From Bacteroidales bacterium (GTDB lineage: Bacteria; Bacteroidota; Bacteroidia; Bacteroidales; UBA4181): a DNA stretch of 10,385 bases. Positions 1-6,390 of the stretch are shown here, piece after piece. The translations under genes were made by a program, and so were the position numbers. The stretch lies in contig JAISKR010000103.1 of NCBI GenBank assembly GCA_031260845.1, positions 1-10,385 of the forward strand, read 5' to 3'. Below the pieces are notes generated by a model that searched no databases, was not told the origin of the DNA, and saw only the letters and a list, made by a program, of their open reading frames with translations. The stretch's first letter is position 1. Each line of letters opens with the position of its first letter.

Positions 1-574
1 CAAAGATACAATAATATATACATCCGACAAAATACCGTGGCATTATAATAACGAAAAATACTTGGCAAATTGCTTGGCTGAGTTTGCCGCATCCGATGAT
101 AAGTCGCTGTGTATATGCCACTCTGACGTTAGCGAATTGTTGGAAGCGGTGAAATCCTGTTTTAAGGTGGTGGAGGCAGCCGGAGGAGTAGTGAGTTTGC
201 CTGACGGGCGGGTTTTGCTTATCAGGCGGTTGGGAAAATGGGATTTGCCCAAAGGAAAAGCGGAAAAAGGCGAACTGCCGGAGCAAACGGCTGTGCGCGA
301 AGTGATGGAAGAATGTGGCTTGTCTAAAATGCCTGTGATAACGTCTAAATTAACAGACAGTTATCACACATATCACCTCAAAGGGAAGCATATTTTGAAA
401 CATACTGCGTGGTATGCTATGGACTACGCCGCCGCCGAGCCGCTGCAACCGCAACTGTCGGAGGATATTACCGAAGCCGTCTGGTGCACCTGCCGGCAAG
501 TGAACGCGGCGATGCTTCAAACCTACGGCTCGGTGAAGGAGGTTTTGGAAACGTGGCTTACCCGCGGTCGGTAA
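1..574 (+). CDS. NUDIX hydrolase, 5' end outside window
   Basis: A NUDIX-family hydrolase, cleaving a nucleoside diphosphate linked to some other group; the substrate cannot be told from sequence. The frame is open from base 2, so the gene starts upstream of the window. The TTG at 62 is only an internal codon, and about 20 codons precede it here. A complete Nudix box lies at bases 254-322: G, five residues, E, seven residues, then REVMEECGL, which supplies the metal-binding glutamates. Before the box are the usual strand residues (AGGVV, GRVLLIRR) and WDLPKGK. The roughly 60 residues ahead of the NUDIX fold fit the longer N-terminus that I recall in Bacteroidales members (recall, not checked). 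The last 17 bases overlap the end of the convergent dxr gene. The fold is certain; the specific function is not. Confidence 0.9.
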   Translation, partial: KDTIIYTSDKIPWHYNNEKYLANCLAEFAASDDKSLCICHSDVSELLEAVKSCFKVVEAAGGVVSLPDGRVLLIRRLGKWDLPKGKAEKGELPEQTAVREVMEECGLSKMPVITSKLTDSYHTYHLKGKHILKHTAWYAMDYAAAEPLQPQLSEDITEAVWCTCRQVNAAMLQTYGSVKEVLETWLTRGR

Positions 575-1709
575 TGGCTCGGTTGATGGTTTCCCTGTGT
601 GTATCCTGCAAATCTTGAAGGGTAGGGTGGGGGAGAAAAGACATTTTCGACAGGGCTTTGTCCACACGATGAAGAATATCGGTATATCCGATTCGCCCTT
701 CCAGAAAAGCGGTCACTGCCGCTTCATTGGCGGCATTCATTACACATGGAGTGTTGCCGCCCTGTTGCAGCGCCTGATAGGCAATCGACAGCAACGGAAA
801 TTTCGTCAAATCGGGCTTTTCAAAAGTTAACGAGGCAAGTTTGGCAAAATCAAGCCGCGAATGGTTGGTGGGTAAACGATGAGGGTAGGCGAGGGCGTAC
901 TGAATGGGCAACCGCATATCGGGAGCGCCCATCTGGGCTTTGATAGCGCCGTCGGTAAACTGCACCATCGAATGGATAATCGATTGCGGGTGCACAACGA
1001 CGTCAATGCAGTCGGCTGGAATGCCGAACAGCCAGTGTGCTTCGATGACTTCCATGCCCTTGTTCATCATGGTGGCAGAATTGACGGTGATGGTGGCGCC
1101 CATATTCCATGAGGGGTGCGCCAAGGCGTCGTTGCGGGACACGTGCAGCAACTCTTCCGCCGTTTTGGTGCGAAAAGGTCCGCCCGACGCGGTAAGTATC
1201 AATTTTTCGACAGCCGCGAAAGGTTCGCCTTGCAGGCATTGGAAGATGGCGGAATGTTCCGAGTCAACCGGCAGCAGCGGCGCCTGATGCTTTTTGATTA
1301 AATCCGTTACCAATTCGCCCGCCACCACCAAGGTCTCTTTATTTGCCAGCGCCACGGGCTTTCCGGCTTCAATGGCTTTCACGGTGGGTATCAATCCGCT
1401 GAATCCAATCATCCCCGTCACCACCATATCTACCGATGGAAGGGTAGCGGCTTGCGAAATGGCGTCGTATCCGGCAAAAACCTTGACAGGATGGTCTGCT
1501 AATGCGTCTTTCAGGCGTTGATAGTGCGATTCATTGCCTATCACCACACAATTCGGTTGAAAACGGATGGCTTGGCGTATTAATTCTTCTACGCGGTTGT
1601 TGGCAGTGAGCGTTTCCACCTCGAATAATTCGGGATTATCCGCAATCACTTCCAGTGTCTGCGTTCCGATAGAGCCGGTGGAACCGAGAACGGCAATTTT
1701 TTTCTTCAT
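558..1709 (-). CDS. dxr: 1-deoxy-D-xylulose-5-phosphate reductoisomerase
   Basis: Cytoplasmic enzyme of the MEP pathway. It rearranges and reduces 1-deoxy-D-xylulose 5-phosphate to 2-C-methyl-D-erythritol 4-phosphate with NADPH and a divalent metal, feeding isoprenoids such as the undecaprenyl carrier and quinones. The 383 residues are a normal full length. Visible signatures: NADPH-binding GSTGSIGTQTL from residue 9; LANKETLV at 121-128; metal ligands in VDSEH (D149, E151) and in NKGME (E220), matching E. coli D150, E152 and E231; the active-site flap HPSWNMG (198-204); and VVHPQSIIHSM near 238-248. The ATG is certain because it shares its A with the stop codon of the upstream M23 gene (TGATG), so translation is probably coupled. 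The rseP gene that often follows dxr in Bacteroidota is not here; a convergent NUDIX gene is. Confidence 0.97.
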   Translation of the reverse strand: MKKKIAVLGSTGSIGTQTLEVIADNPELFEVETLTANNRVEELIRQAIRFQPNCVVIGNESHYQRLKDALADHPVKVFAGYDAISQAATLPSVDMVVTGMIGFSGLIPTVKAIEAGKPVALANKETLVVAGELVTDLIKKHQAPLLPVDSEHSAIFQCLQGEPFAAVEKLILTASGGPFRTKTAEELLHVSRNDALAHPSWNMGATITVNSATMMNKGMEVIEAHWLFGIPADCIDVVVHPQSIIHSMVQFTDGAIKAQMGAPDMRLPIQYALAYPHRLPTNHSRLDFAKLASLTFEKPDLTKFPLLSIAYQALQQGGNTPCVMNAANEAAVTAFLEGRIGYTDILHRVDKALSKMSFLPHPTLQDLQDTHRETINRAITDRG

Positions 1710-2578
1710 CAGAACACAATAAAATCTTCGGGATTGACAGGTTTACCGTTTTGCCAAATCTCAAAATGCAGATGCGGACCGGTAGTCAGGTCGCCTGAAT
1801 TGCCGATAATTGCAATCGCGTCGCCTGCTTTCACCTGCTCGCCCGATTTTTTCAGCAGGTTGGCATTGTGCTTGTAAACCGATAATATGTTTGAACTGTG
1901 CTGTATTTCAATAATATATCCCGTTTCTATTGTCCATGTGGAAATCACCACCGTTCCGTCTAAAACGGCTTTTACCACTTCATTGGGTTTGGCAACCAAA
2001 TCAATTCCGAAATGGTTCTCTTTCATGTTGAAATGGTTGGTAACAACGCCGGTGATGGGCTTGAAAAAGTGGGTTTTCAGTATAGAAGCCTCTTTGTTGG
2101 GGGACGAACCGGTCACAAAATTGAACTGTTCCTCTTCTTCCACCTGTTTTCGCAGCAACGAATCCTGCTCAGAGCGGGTAAAAGTGATTTTCGAGTAGTT
2201 GGTATTGGTGCTGTCCGCGGGCGGTTCGGTTAGTTCCGGTTCCCTTCCCGATATAAATGCGTTCATGGCGCGAAAATACTTGTCGCGTGTTTGAAGTTCG
2301 TATTCCAATGAATCCATCCGCATAACATTGGCAACCAACTGATTGTGCATGGCTTGGGTAGGATAGCCGGGCACCCATTCGCGCATGGGCGTAAACATGA
2401 CCAAGGCAATGGAACCGCCCACCAACAGAAGGAATGCAGTGCCTAAAACGGACAGAAAATTGATGAGCGTGACACGTATCTGCCACACTTCCTCAAAATT
2501 GCTGTCATTATAAAACACCAACCGATAAGTGTTTTTCAACTTACGGAAAAATGTTCTCTTCGCTTGATTCTCTGGCAT
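1709..2578 (-). CDS. Membrane-anchored M23 (LytM-type) peptidase
   Basis: Probable zinc endopeptidase of the M23 family, acting in the periplasm on peptidoglycan cross-links, or regulating another enzyme that does. The 289 residues comprise a basic cytoplasmic N-terminus (1-35), one membrane helix at about 38-62, a helical linker (about 75-150) and a C-terminal LytM domain (about 170-289). Catalytic residues look complete: HFGID gives H189 and D193, YKHN gives H237, and GPHLHFE gives H269 and H271. This suggests an active enzyme, unlike the degenerate EnvC/NlpD activators. The end of the gene overlaps dxr by one base, so the pair is probably co-transcribed. A terminator hairpin lies just upstream, separating it from tatA, yet I find no clear promoter between the two. 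The natural bond it cuts is unknown. Confidence 0.92.
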   Translation of the reverse strand: MPENQAKRTFFRKLKNTYRLVFYNDSNFEEVWQIRVTLINFLSVLGTAFLLLVGGSIALVMFTPMREWVPGYPTQAMHNQLVANVMRMDSLEYELQTRDKYFRAMNAFISGREPELTEPPADSTNTNYSKITFTRSEQDSLLRKQVEEEEQFNFVTGSSPNKEASILKTHFFKPITGVVTNHFNMKENHFGIDLVAKPNEVVKAVLDGTVVISTWTIETGYIIEIQHSSNILSVYKHNANLLKKSGEQVKAGDAIAIIGNSGDLTTGPHLHFEIWQNGKPVNPEDFIVF

Positions 2579-2593
2579 ATCCTGTTCGTTTAA

Positions 2594-2608
2594 TGAGTAA
2601 TTTACTCA
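2594..2608. repeat. Perfect 7-bp inverted repeat upstream of M23 gene
   Basis: TGAGTAA, one T, then TTACTCA. The symmetry is perfect over 7+7 bases and the site lies 16 bases before the start codon of the M23 peptidase gene, between it and the tatA terminator. The size and position would fit an operator, or a small hairpin in the leader. With only one copy seen, chance cannot be excluded. Confidence 0.45.
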
Positions 2609-2610
2609 CC

Positions 2611-2646
2611 AACAACAAAACCGGCTATCCGTGACAAGAAGCCGGT
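2611..2646 (-). terminator. Hairpin terminator after tatA
   Basis: Read on the minus strand, ACCGGCT (2646-2640) pairs perfectly with AGCCGGT (2626-2620) across a 13-base loop. It is followed at once by TTTTGTTGTT. A GC-rich 7-bp stem with a T-rich tail, starting 27 bases after the tatA stop, is a typical intrinsic terminator. It should end most tatA transcripts before the M23-dxr pair. Confidence 0.7.
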
Positions 2647-2672
2647 CTTATTTATTGGTATAGCCATAAAAA

Positions 2673-2879
2673 TTATTCTTCGCTCTTCGCGCTAATTTCC
2701 TTGGATGGATTGGCTTCGCCGCCATCATCTTTGGTGGCTTTTTTAAACTCTTTCATCCCTTGCCCTATTCCCTTCATCAATTCAGGGATTTTTTTGCCGC
2801 CGAAAAAAAGTAAGGCAATAGCAACAATAATTACTATGTTCCATGGACCAACCATGCCTAATACTACAAAAAGATTCAT
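2673..2879 (-). CDS. tatA: Twin-arginine translocase subunit TatA/E
   Basis: Small membrane protein of the Tat system, which moves folded proteins with twin-arginine signals across the inner membrane. TatA subunits gather around TatC to let the cargo through. From the ATG at 2879 it has 68 residues, normal for the family. It has a short N-terminus, one membrane helix (about residues 11-28), the hinge with FGGKKIPEL, a basic amphipathic helix ([14 protein letters not shown]) and a polar acidic tail. A TTG at 2885 is in frame two codons earlier, but ATG is the better start. No tatC or tatB is in the window. The gene is divergent from serC and has its own terminator, so it is probably monocistronic. 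Confidence 0.93.
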   Translation of the reverse strand: MNLFVVLGMVGPWNIVIIVAIALLFFGGKKIPELMKGIGQGMKEFKKATKDDGGEANPSKEISAKSEE

Positions 2880-2910
2880 AATCAACGATTTTAGTATAAA
2901 AATAATGCAG

Positions 2911-2918
2911 CAAATATA
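2911..2918 (-). promoter_or_regulatory. Likely -7 element of tatA promoter
   Basis: On the minus strand these bases read TATATTTG, an exact match to the Bacteroidota -7 element TAnnTTTG. It lies about 32 bases before the tatA ATG, which would leave a leader of roughly 25 bases. I do not see a clean TTTG at -33, so the call rests on the -7 box and its position. Confidence 0.5.
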
Positions 2919-2980
2919 CGCATTAATTCGTTACCTGATAATAAAAAATTATTTTTTTTTATTTTTATGCTAAAAAAGGT

Positions 2981-3036
2981 TATTTTTGAAAAAAAAACTT
3001 TATTTTTGTTGGCTCGTTTTTTACGAAATATTTAAG
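2981..3036 (+). promoter_or_regulatory. Promoter region of the serC operon
   Basis: The AT-rich stretch before serC holds two exact copies of TATTTTTG (2981-2988 and 3001-3008), each fitting the Bacteroidota -7 form TAnnTTTG. A third arrangement is also possible: TTTG at 3005-3008, a 20-base spacer, then TATTTAAG at 3029-3036. Depending on which is used, the leader would be about 15 to 65 bases. The sequence shows promoter-like elements but does not decide between them. The region is also divergent from tatA. Confidence 0.5.
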
Positions 3037-3058
3037 TATTTTATTGATATAAACCAAT

Positions 3059-4126
3059 ATGCAAAAACATAATTTTAGTGCAGGTCCATCTATCCTTCCT
3101 CGCGAAGCCATTGAGGCAACTGCACAAGCGGTCTTGAATTTCAACAACAGTGGGTTGTCGTTGATGGAAGTGTCGCATCGGGGAAAGGATTTTGACGCCG
3201 TTATCACCGAAGCGAGAGCCTTAGTGAAAGAATTACTGGCGGTTCCGGAAGGTTATTCGGTGCTCTTCCTTGGCGGTGGCGCAAGTTTGCAATTCTGTAT
3301 GGTGCCTTTCAACCTGCTGGAAAAGAAAGCAGCCTATCTGAACACCGGAACATGGGCAAATAAAGCCATCAAAGAAGCCAAAGGTTTTGGCGAAGTGGTG
3401 GAAGTGGCAAGTTCAAAAGAGGCTAATTTCTCGTATATTCCTAAGAATTACACCGTTCCTGATGACGTGGACTATTTTCACGTTACCACCAACAACACCA
3501 TTTTCGGCACCGAACTGGCTGGCGACCTGACGGTAAAGCCTTATATGGTTGCCGATATGTCGTCCGACATTTTCAGCCGCCCTGTTGACGTCGCCCGTTA
3601 CGGACTGATTTATGCCGGTGCGCAGAAAAATTTATCATGCGCCGGCGTTACATTAGTGATAGTGAAGGATGAAATTCTCGGCAAGGTGTCGCGTCATATC
3701 CCGTCGATGCTGGATTACAAGATACACATTGACGGTGATTCTATGTATAACACCCCGCCGTGTCTGCCTGTTTATACCGCTCTGCAAACCTTGAAATGGC
3801 TCAAAGCCAATGGTGGCGTAGCGGGCGCACAAAAGCGCAACAAAGCCAAGGCGGCAATCCTGTATAGCGAAATTGACCGCAACAAACTGTTCAAAGGCAC
3901 GGCTGCTGTGGAAGACCGCTCGCTGATGAACGTTTGTTTCGTGATGAACGAGGCTTATCAGGAATTGGAAAAGGATTTTCTGGCGTTTGCACAGGAACGC
4001 GGGATGGTGGGACTGAAAGGACACCGTTCAGTAGGCGGTTTCCGCGCATCCATCTACAATGCTATGCCCATAGAGAGCGTGCAGGCATTGGTGGACGCCA
4101 TGAAAGAATTTGAAAAAACACATTAA
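3059..4126 (+). CDS. serC: Phosphoserine aminotransferase
   Basis: PLP-dependent class-V aminotransferase that makes O-phosphoserine from 3-phosphohydroxypyruvate and glutamate, the second step of serine synthesis. It may also act in pyridoxal phosphate synthesis by the DXP-dependent route. It has 355 residues, full length. Motifs: FSAGPSILP at the N-terminus, the substrate-binding pair H40-R41 in [15 protein letters not shown] at 72-79, NTGTWANKA at 95-103, [12 protein letters not shown] at 164-175 and the PLP lysine K190 in YAGAQKN. The ATG sits just after an A-rich leader without a Shine-Dalgarno sequence, as usual in this phylum. serA begins 7 bases after the stop, so the two form an operon that supplies both first steps of the pathway. 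No serB phosphatase gene is in the window. Confidence 0.97.
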   Translation: MQKHNFSAGPSILPREAIEATAQAVLNFNNSGLSLMEVSHRGKDFDAVITEARALVKELLAVPEGYSVLFLGGGASLQFCMVPFNLLEKKAAYLNTGTWANKAIKEAKGFGEVVEVASSKEANFSYIPKNYTVPDDVDYFHVTTNNTIFGTELAGDLTVKPYMVADMSSDIFSRPVDVARYGLIYAGAQKNLSCAGVTLVIVKDEILGKVSRHIPSMLDYKIHIDGDSMYNTPPCLPVYTALQTLKWLKANGGVAGAQKRNKAKAAILYSEIDRNKLFKGTAAVEDRSLMNVCFVMNEAYQELEKDFLAFAQERGMVGLKGHRSVGGFRASIYNAMPIESVQALVDAMKEFEKTH

Positions 4127-4133
4127 AAAGAAT

Positions 4134-5057
4134 ATGAAAAAAGTATTAGTTGCTACCGAAAAGCCATTTGCAGCAGTTGCCACAGACGGTATCAAAAAAA
4201 TATTGACCGCTGCCGGATACGAAACCGTGTTATTGGAAAAGTATTCAGACGTTGCCGAGTTCAAAAACGCTGTTGCAGAGGCGGACGCCTTGATTGTCCG
4301 TAGCGATAAGGTTACGAAAGAAATTATCGACGTTGCCGGTAAGTTGAAAATAGTTGTTAGAGCAGGCGCCGGTTACGACAATCTGGATTTGGCAGCCTGC
4401 ACAGGAAAGGGCGTGGTGGCGATGAATACACCCGGACAAAATTCCAACGCTGTTGCCGAACTGGCTGTCGGCATGATGATTTACATGGCTCGCAACGGCT
4501 TTATCCCCGGCACAGGCGCCGAGTTGAAAGGCAAAAAGTTGGGCATTCATGCCTACGGCAATGTCGGCAAGTTGGTTGCCGCGCTGGGCAAAGGTTTCGG
4601 CATGGAAATCTATGCCTTCGACCCCTTTGTTTCCGCCGATGCGCTCAAAAAAGACGGCGTTATTCCGGTGGCTGACGTGAAGGAATTGTACAGTAAATGT
4701 CAATACGTGTCCCTACATATTCCGGCAAACGAAAAGACCAAAAAATCAATTGGTTACAATTTGCTTAATTCCATGCCCAAAGGCGGAACGCTCATCAATA
4801 CGGCGCGGAAAGAGGTGGTGGACGAAGAAGGTTTGCTGAAAGCGCTGATGGAACGCAACGACCTGAAATATGCCACGGATATAGCCCCGGATGGATTGGT
4901 GAAGATAAAGGAAGCCGTTGGTGTGCGCGTTTTTGCGACCGCCAAAAAAATGGGCGCCGAAACTTCGGAAGCCAATATCAACGCCGGACTGGCTGCGGCT
5001 CAACAGATTGTCGATTTTTTCGAGAAAGGGGACAAGCGCTTTCAGGTAAATCAATAA
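4134..5057 (+). CDS. serA: Short D-3-phosphoglycerate dehydrogenase
   Basis: Oxidises 3-phosphoglycerate to 3-phosphohydroxypyruvate with NAD, the first step of serine synthesis. From the ATG at 4134 it has 307 residues; an in-frame TTG at 4110, inside serC, is unlikely to be the start. It has only the catalytic and nucleotide-binding domains, without the C-terminal ACT domain through which serine inhibits longer enzymes. The substrate side shows VRAGAGYDN (75-83), and the catalytic arginine is R225 in NTARKEVVDEE. Two points are unusual. The dinucleotide motif is AYGNVG (140-145) instead of GxGxxG. Where most relatives have a PHxG histidine, this one has AKKMGAETSEA (270-280), with lysines 271-272. 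A lysine class of short PGDH is known, to my recollection in Bacteroides and Entamoeba, so this is probably a functional variant. It lies between serC and meaB. Confidence 0.92.
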   Translation: MKKVLVATEKPFAAVATDGIKKILTAAGYETVLLEKYSDVAEFKNAVAEADALIVRSDKVTKEIIDVAGKLKIVVRAGAGYDNLDLAACTGKGVVAMNTPGQNSNAVAELAVGMMIYMARNGFIPGTGAELKGKKLGIHAYGNVGKLVAALGKGFGMEIYAFDPFVSADALKKDGVIPVADVKELYSKCQYVSLHIPANEKTKKSIGYNLLNSMPKGGTLINTARKEVVDEEGLLKALMERNDLKYATDIAPDGLVKIKEAVGVRVFATAKKMGAETSEANINAGLAAAQQIVDFFEKGDKRFQVNQ

Positions 5058-5066
5058 AAGCCGCTG

Positions 5067-6164
5067 ATGGACGAACACCATGATGGTTTTGAAAGTGCAT
5101 TGTCCGTCAATCCGGGTATTCCACAGCCTGCGATTGTGGATAATGCCTCGTTGCAGCGTTTCCTGAATCATTCGCGCAAAGTATATGGTGTGGACGACTA
5201 TGTGGAAGGAATCCTTCAAAACAACCGCACCGTGCTTAGTAAAGCCATCACTTTGGTGGAAAGTTCACTGCCCGAACACGAGCAGATGGCGCAAAACATT
5301 ATCGAGCGCTGTCTGCCTCATGCGGGGAAATCATTAAGGATTGGAATAACAGGCGTACCCGGTGCCGGCAAAAGCACATTTATTGAGGCATTGGGCAAAT
5401 ATCTTACTGCAAAAGGCAGAAAATTGGCGGTGCTTGCCATCGACCCGTCGAGCGAACGTTCCAAAGGCAGCATTTTGGGCGATAAAACGCGAATGGAACT
5501 GCTGTCGGCAGACCCCGACGCATTCATCCGTCCTTCGCCATCGTCAGGCTCGCTGGGCGGAGTAGCCCGCAAGACGCGCGAAACGATTTTCCTTTGCGAG
5601 GCGGCAGGCTTCGACACCATATTCATCGAAACGGTCGGGGTGGGGCAGTCGGAAACTGCTGTGCACTCGATGACCGACTTTTTCCTGCTGATACAGATAG
5701 CAGGCGCCGGCGATGAGTTGCAGGGAATCAAGCGGGGCATCATGGAAATGGCTGACCTGATAGCAGTGAACAAGGCTGACGGCAATAATCTCGAAAAGGC
5801 GCAATTGGCAAAGACGCAATATCAGAGCGCATTGCACCTGTTCCCCAAACCTTTGTCAGGTTGGACGCCGCAGGCGACTGTCTGTTCGTCTATCAACAAC
5901 ACCGGCATTGAGGATATTTGGAATACCATACTCGAATATGAAGCAGCAACGCGCCAAAACGGTTTTTTCACCACCCGAAGACTGCAACAGTCGCAGTATT
6001 GGATGAGAGAAACCATCCAAACGACGCTTATCAACCGTTTTTACACACATCCTGCAATCGAAAAATCCCTACCCTTGTATGAAGAAAAGGTGCTGAACGA
6101 CCAAATGAGTTCTTTCGCCGCAGCATACGCGCTGTTGGATGAATATTTTGCAGGGCTGGCGTAG
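5067..6164 (+). CDS. meaB: Methylmalonyl-CoA mutase-associated GTPase MeaB (ArgK family)
   Basis: SIMIBI-class G protein that guards the B12 enzyme methylmalonyl-CoA mutase: it gates adenosylcobalamin loading and helps release damaged cofactor. In Bacteroidota that mutase serves the succinate-propionate route. It has 365 residues, normal length. Motifs: a helical N-terminus with LSKAITLVES (58-67), the P-loop GVPGAGKST (96-104), AIDPSS (124-129), ETVGVGQSE (188-196) and the guanine-specificity motif NKADG (235-239). The ATG is 9 bases after the serA stop, so the gene is probably the third of the serC-serA transcript. No mutase genes are present, so it acts on a partner encoded elsewhere. Older annotations name this family ArgK or LAO/AO transport ATPase, which is misleading. 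Confidence 0.94.
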   Translation: MDEHHDGFESALSVNPGIPQPAIVDNASLQRFLNHSRKVYGVDDYVEGILQNNRTVLSKAITLVESSLPEHEQMAQNIIERCLPHAGKSLRIGITGVPGAGKSTFIEALGKYLTAKGRKLAVLAIDPSSERSKGSILGDKTRMELLSADPDAFIRPSPSSGSLGGVARKTRETIFLCEAAGFDTIFIETVGVGQSETAVHSMTDFFLLIQIAGAGDELQGIKRGIMEMADLIAVNKADGNNLEKAQLAKTQYQSALHLFPKPLSGWTPQATVCSSINNTGIEDIWNTILEYEAATRQNGFFTTRRLQQSQYWMRETIQTTLINRFYTHPAIEKSLPLYEEKVLNDQMSSFAAAYALLDEYFAGLA

Positions 6165-6201
6165 GTTATACGGTCGTTATAAATAGTTATAGGTAGTTAT
6201 A
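6165..6201 (+). repeat. Four GTTATA units, one helical turn apart
   Basis: GTTATA begins at 6165, 6176, 6186 and 6196, giving spacings of 11, 10 and 10 bases. The last two full units are nearly identical (TA-GTTATA-GG and TA-GTTATA-AG). The array starts directly after the meaB stop codon. A degenerate short tandem repeat in a spacer is the plainest reading. The phasing would also suit a protein contacting one face of the DNA. It does not form a strong hairpin. Confidence 0.6.
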
Positions 6202-6390
6202 AGTTGTGATTCAATGGTGATTTATTGTTCTTTTGTCTATATAATTATGTATATTCCGCAGACTTGTTCATCATAAAAAAATATCCACTTTTTATTAAAT
6301 ATTCAAAAATAGTATTACCTTTGCCCCACCAAAGATTGCCGATATGATTGTAATTTTGTCGCCAAAAATAAACGTTAAGAACCGGAATCA
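6202..6390 (+). promoter_or_regulatory. Spacer with promoter of the DUF2723 gene
   Basis: AT-rich spacer without an ORF. It contains TACCTTTG at 6316-6323, an exact TAnnTTTG -7 element, with a T-rich stretch (CTTTTTATT from 6288) at about the right distance for the -33 box. Transcription would start near 6330, leaving a leader of about 60 bases before the ATG at 6391. I see no intrinsic terminator for the serC-serA-meaB transcript here, so some read-through is possible. Confidence 0.55.

Noticed and set aside
350..667. 105-residue minus-strand frame across the NUDIX end
   Set aside because: It overlaps both the NUDIX gene and dxr, has no family motif, and is a shadow frame of well-identified genes.
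2941..3000. Long A/T runs as a possible origin or curved-DNA element
   Set aside because: They are ordinary for an AT-rich divergent promoter region and no DnaA-box cluster is visible.
4110..4133. TTG start extending serA by eight codons into serC
   Set aside because: The ATG at 4134 gives the normal N-terminus MKKVLVATEK after an A-rich leader; the extension is only lysine-rich residues from the serC tail.
4245..4703. 152-residue minus-strand frame inside serA
   Set aside because: It lies entirely antisense to serA and shows no recognisable domain; codon structure of serA explains it.
6165..6201. GTTATA array as a CRISPR or a terminator hairpin
   Set aside because: Units are 10-11 bases with no spacer structure, and no stable GC-containing stem with a T tail forms.
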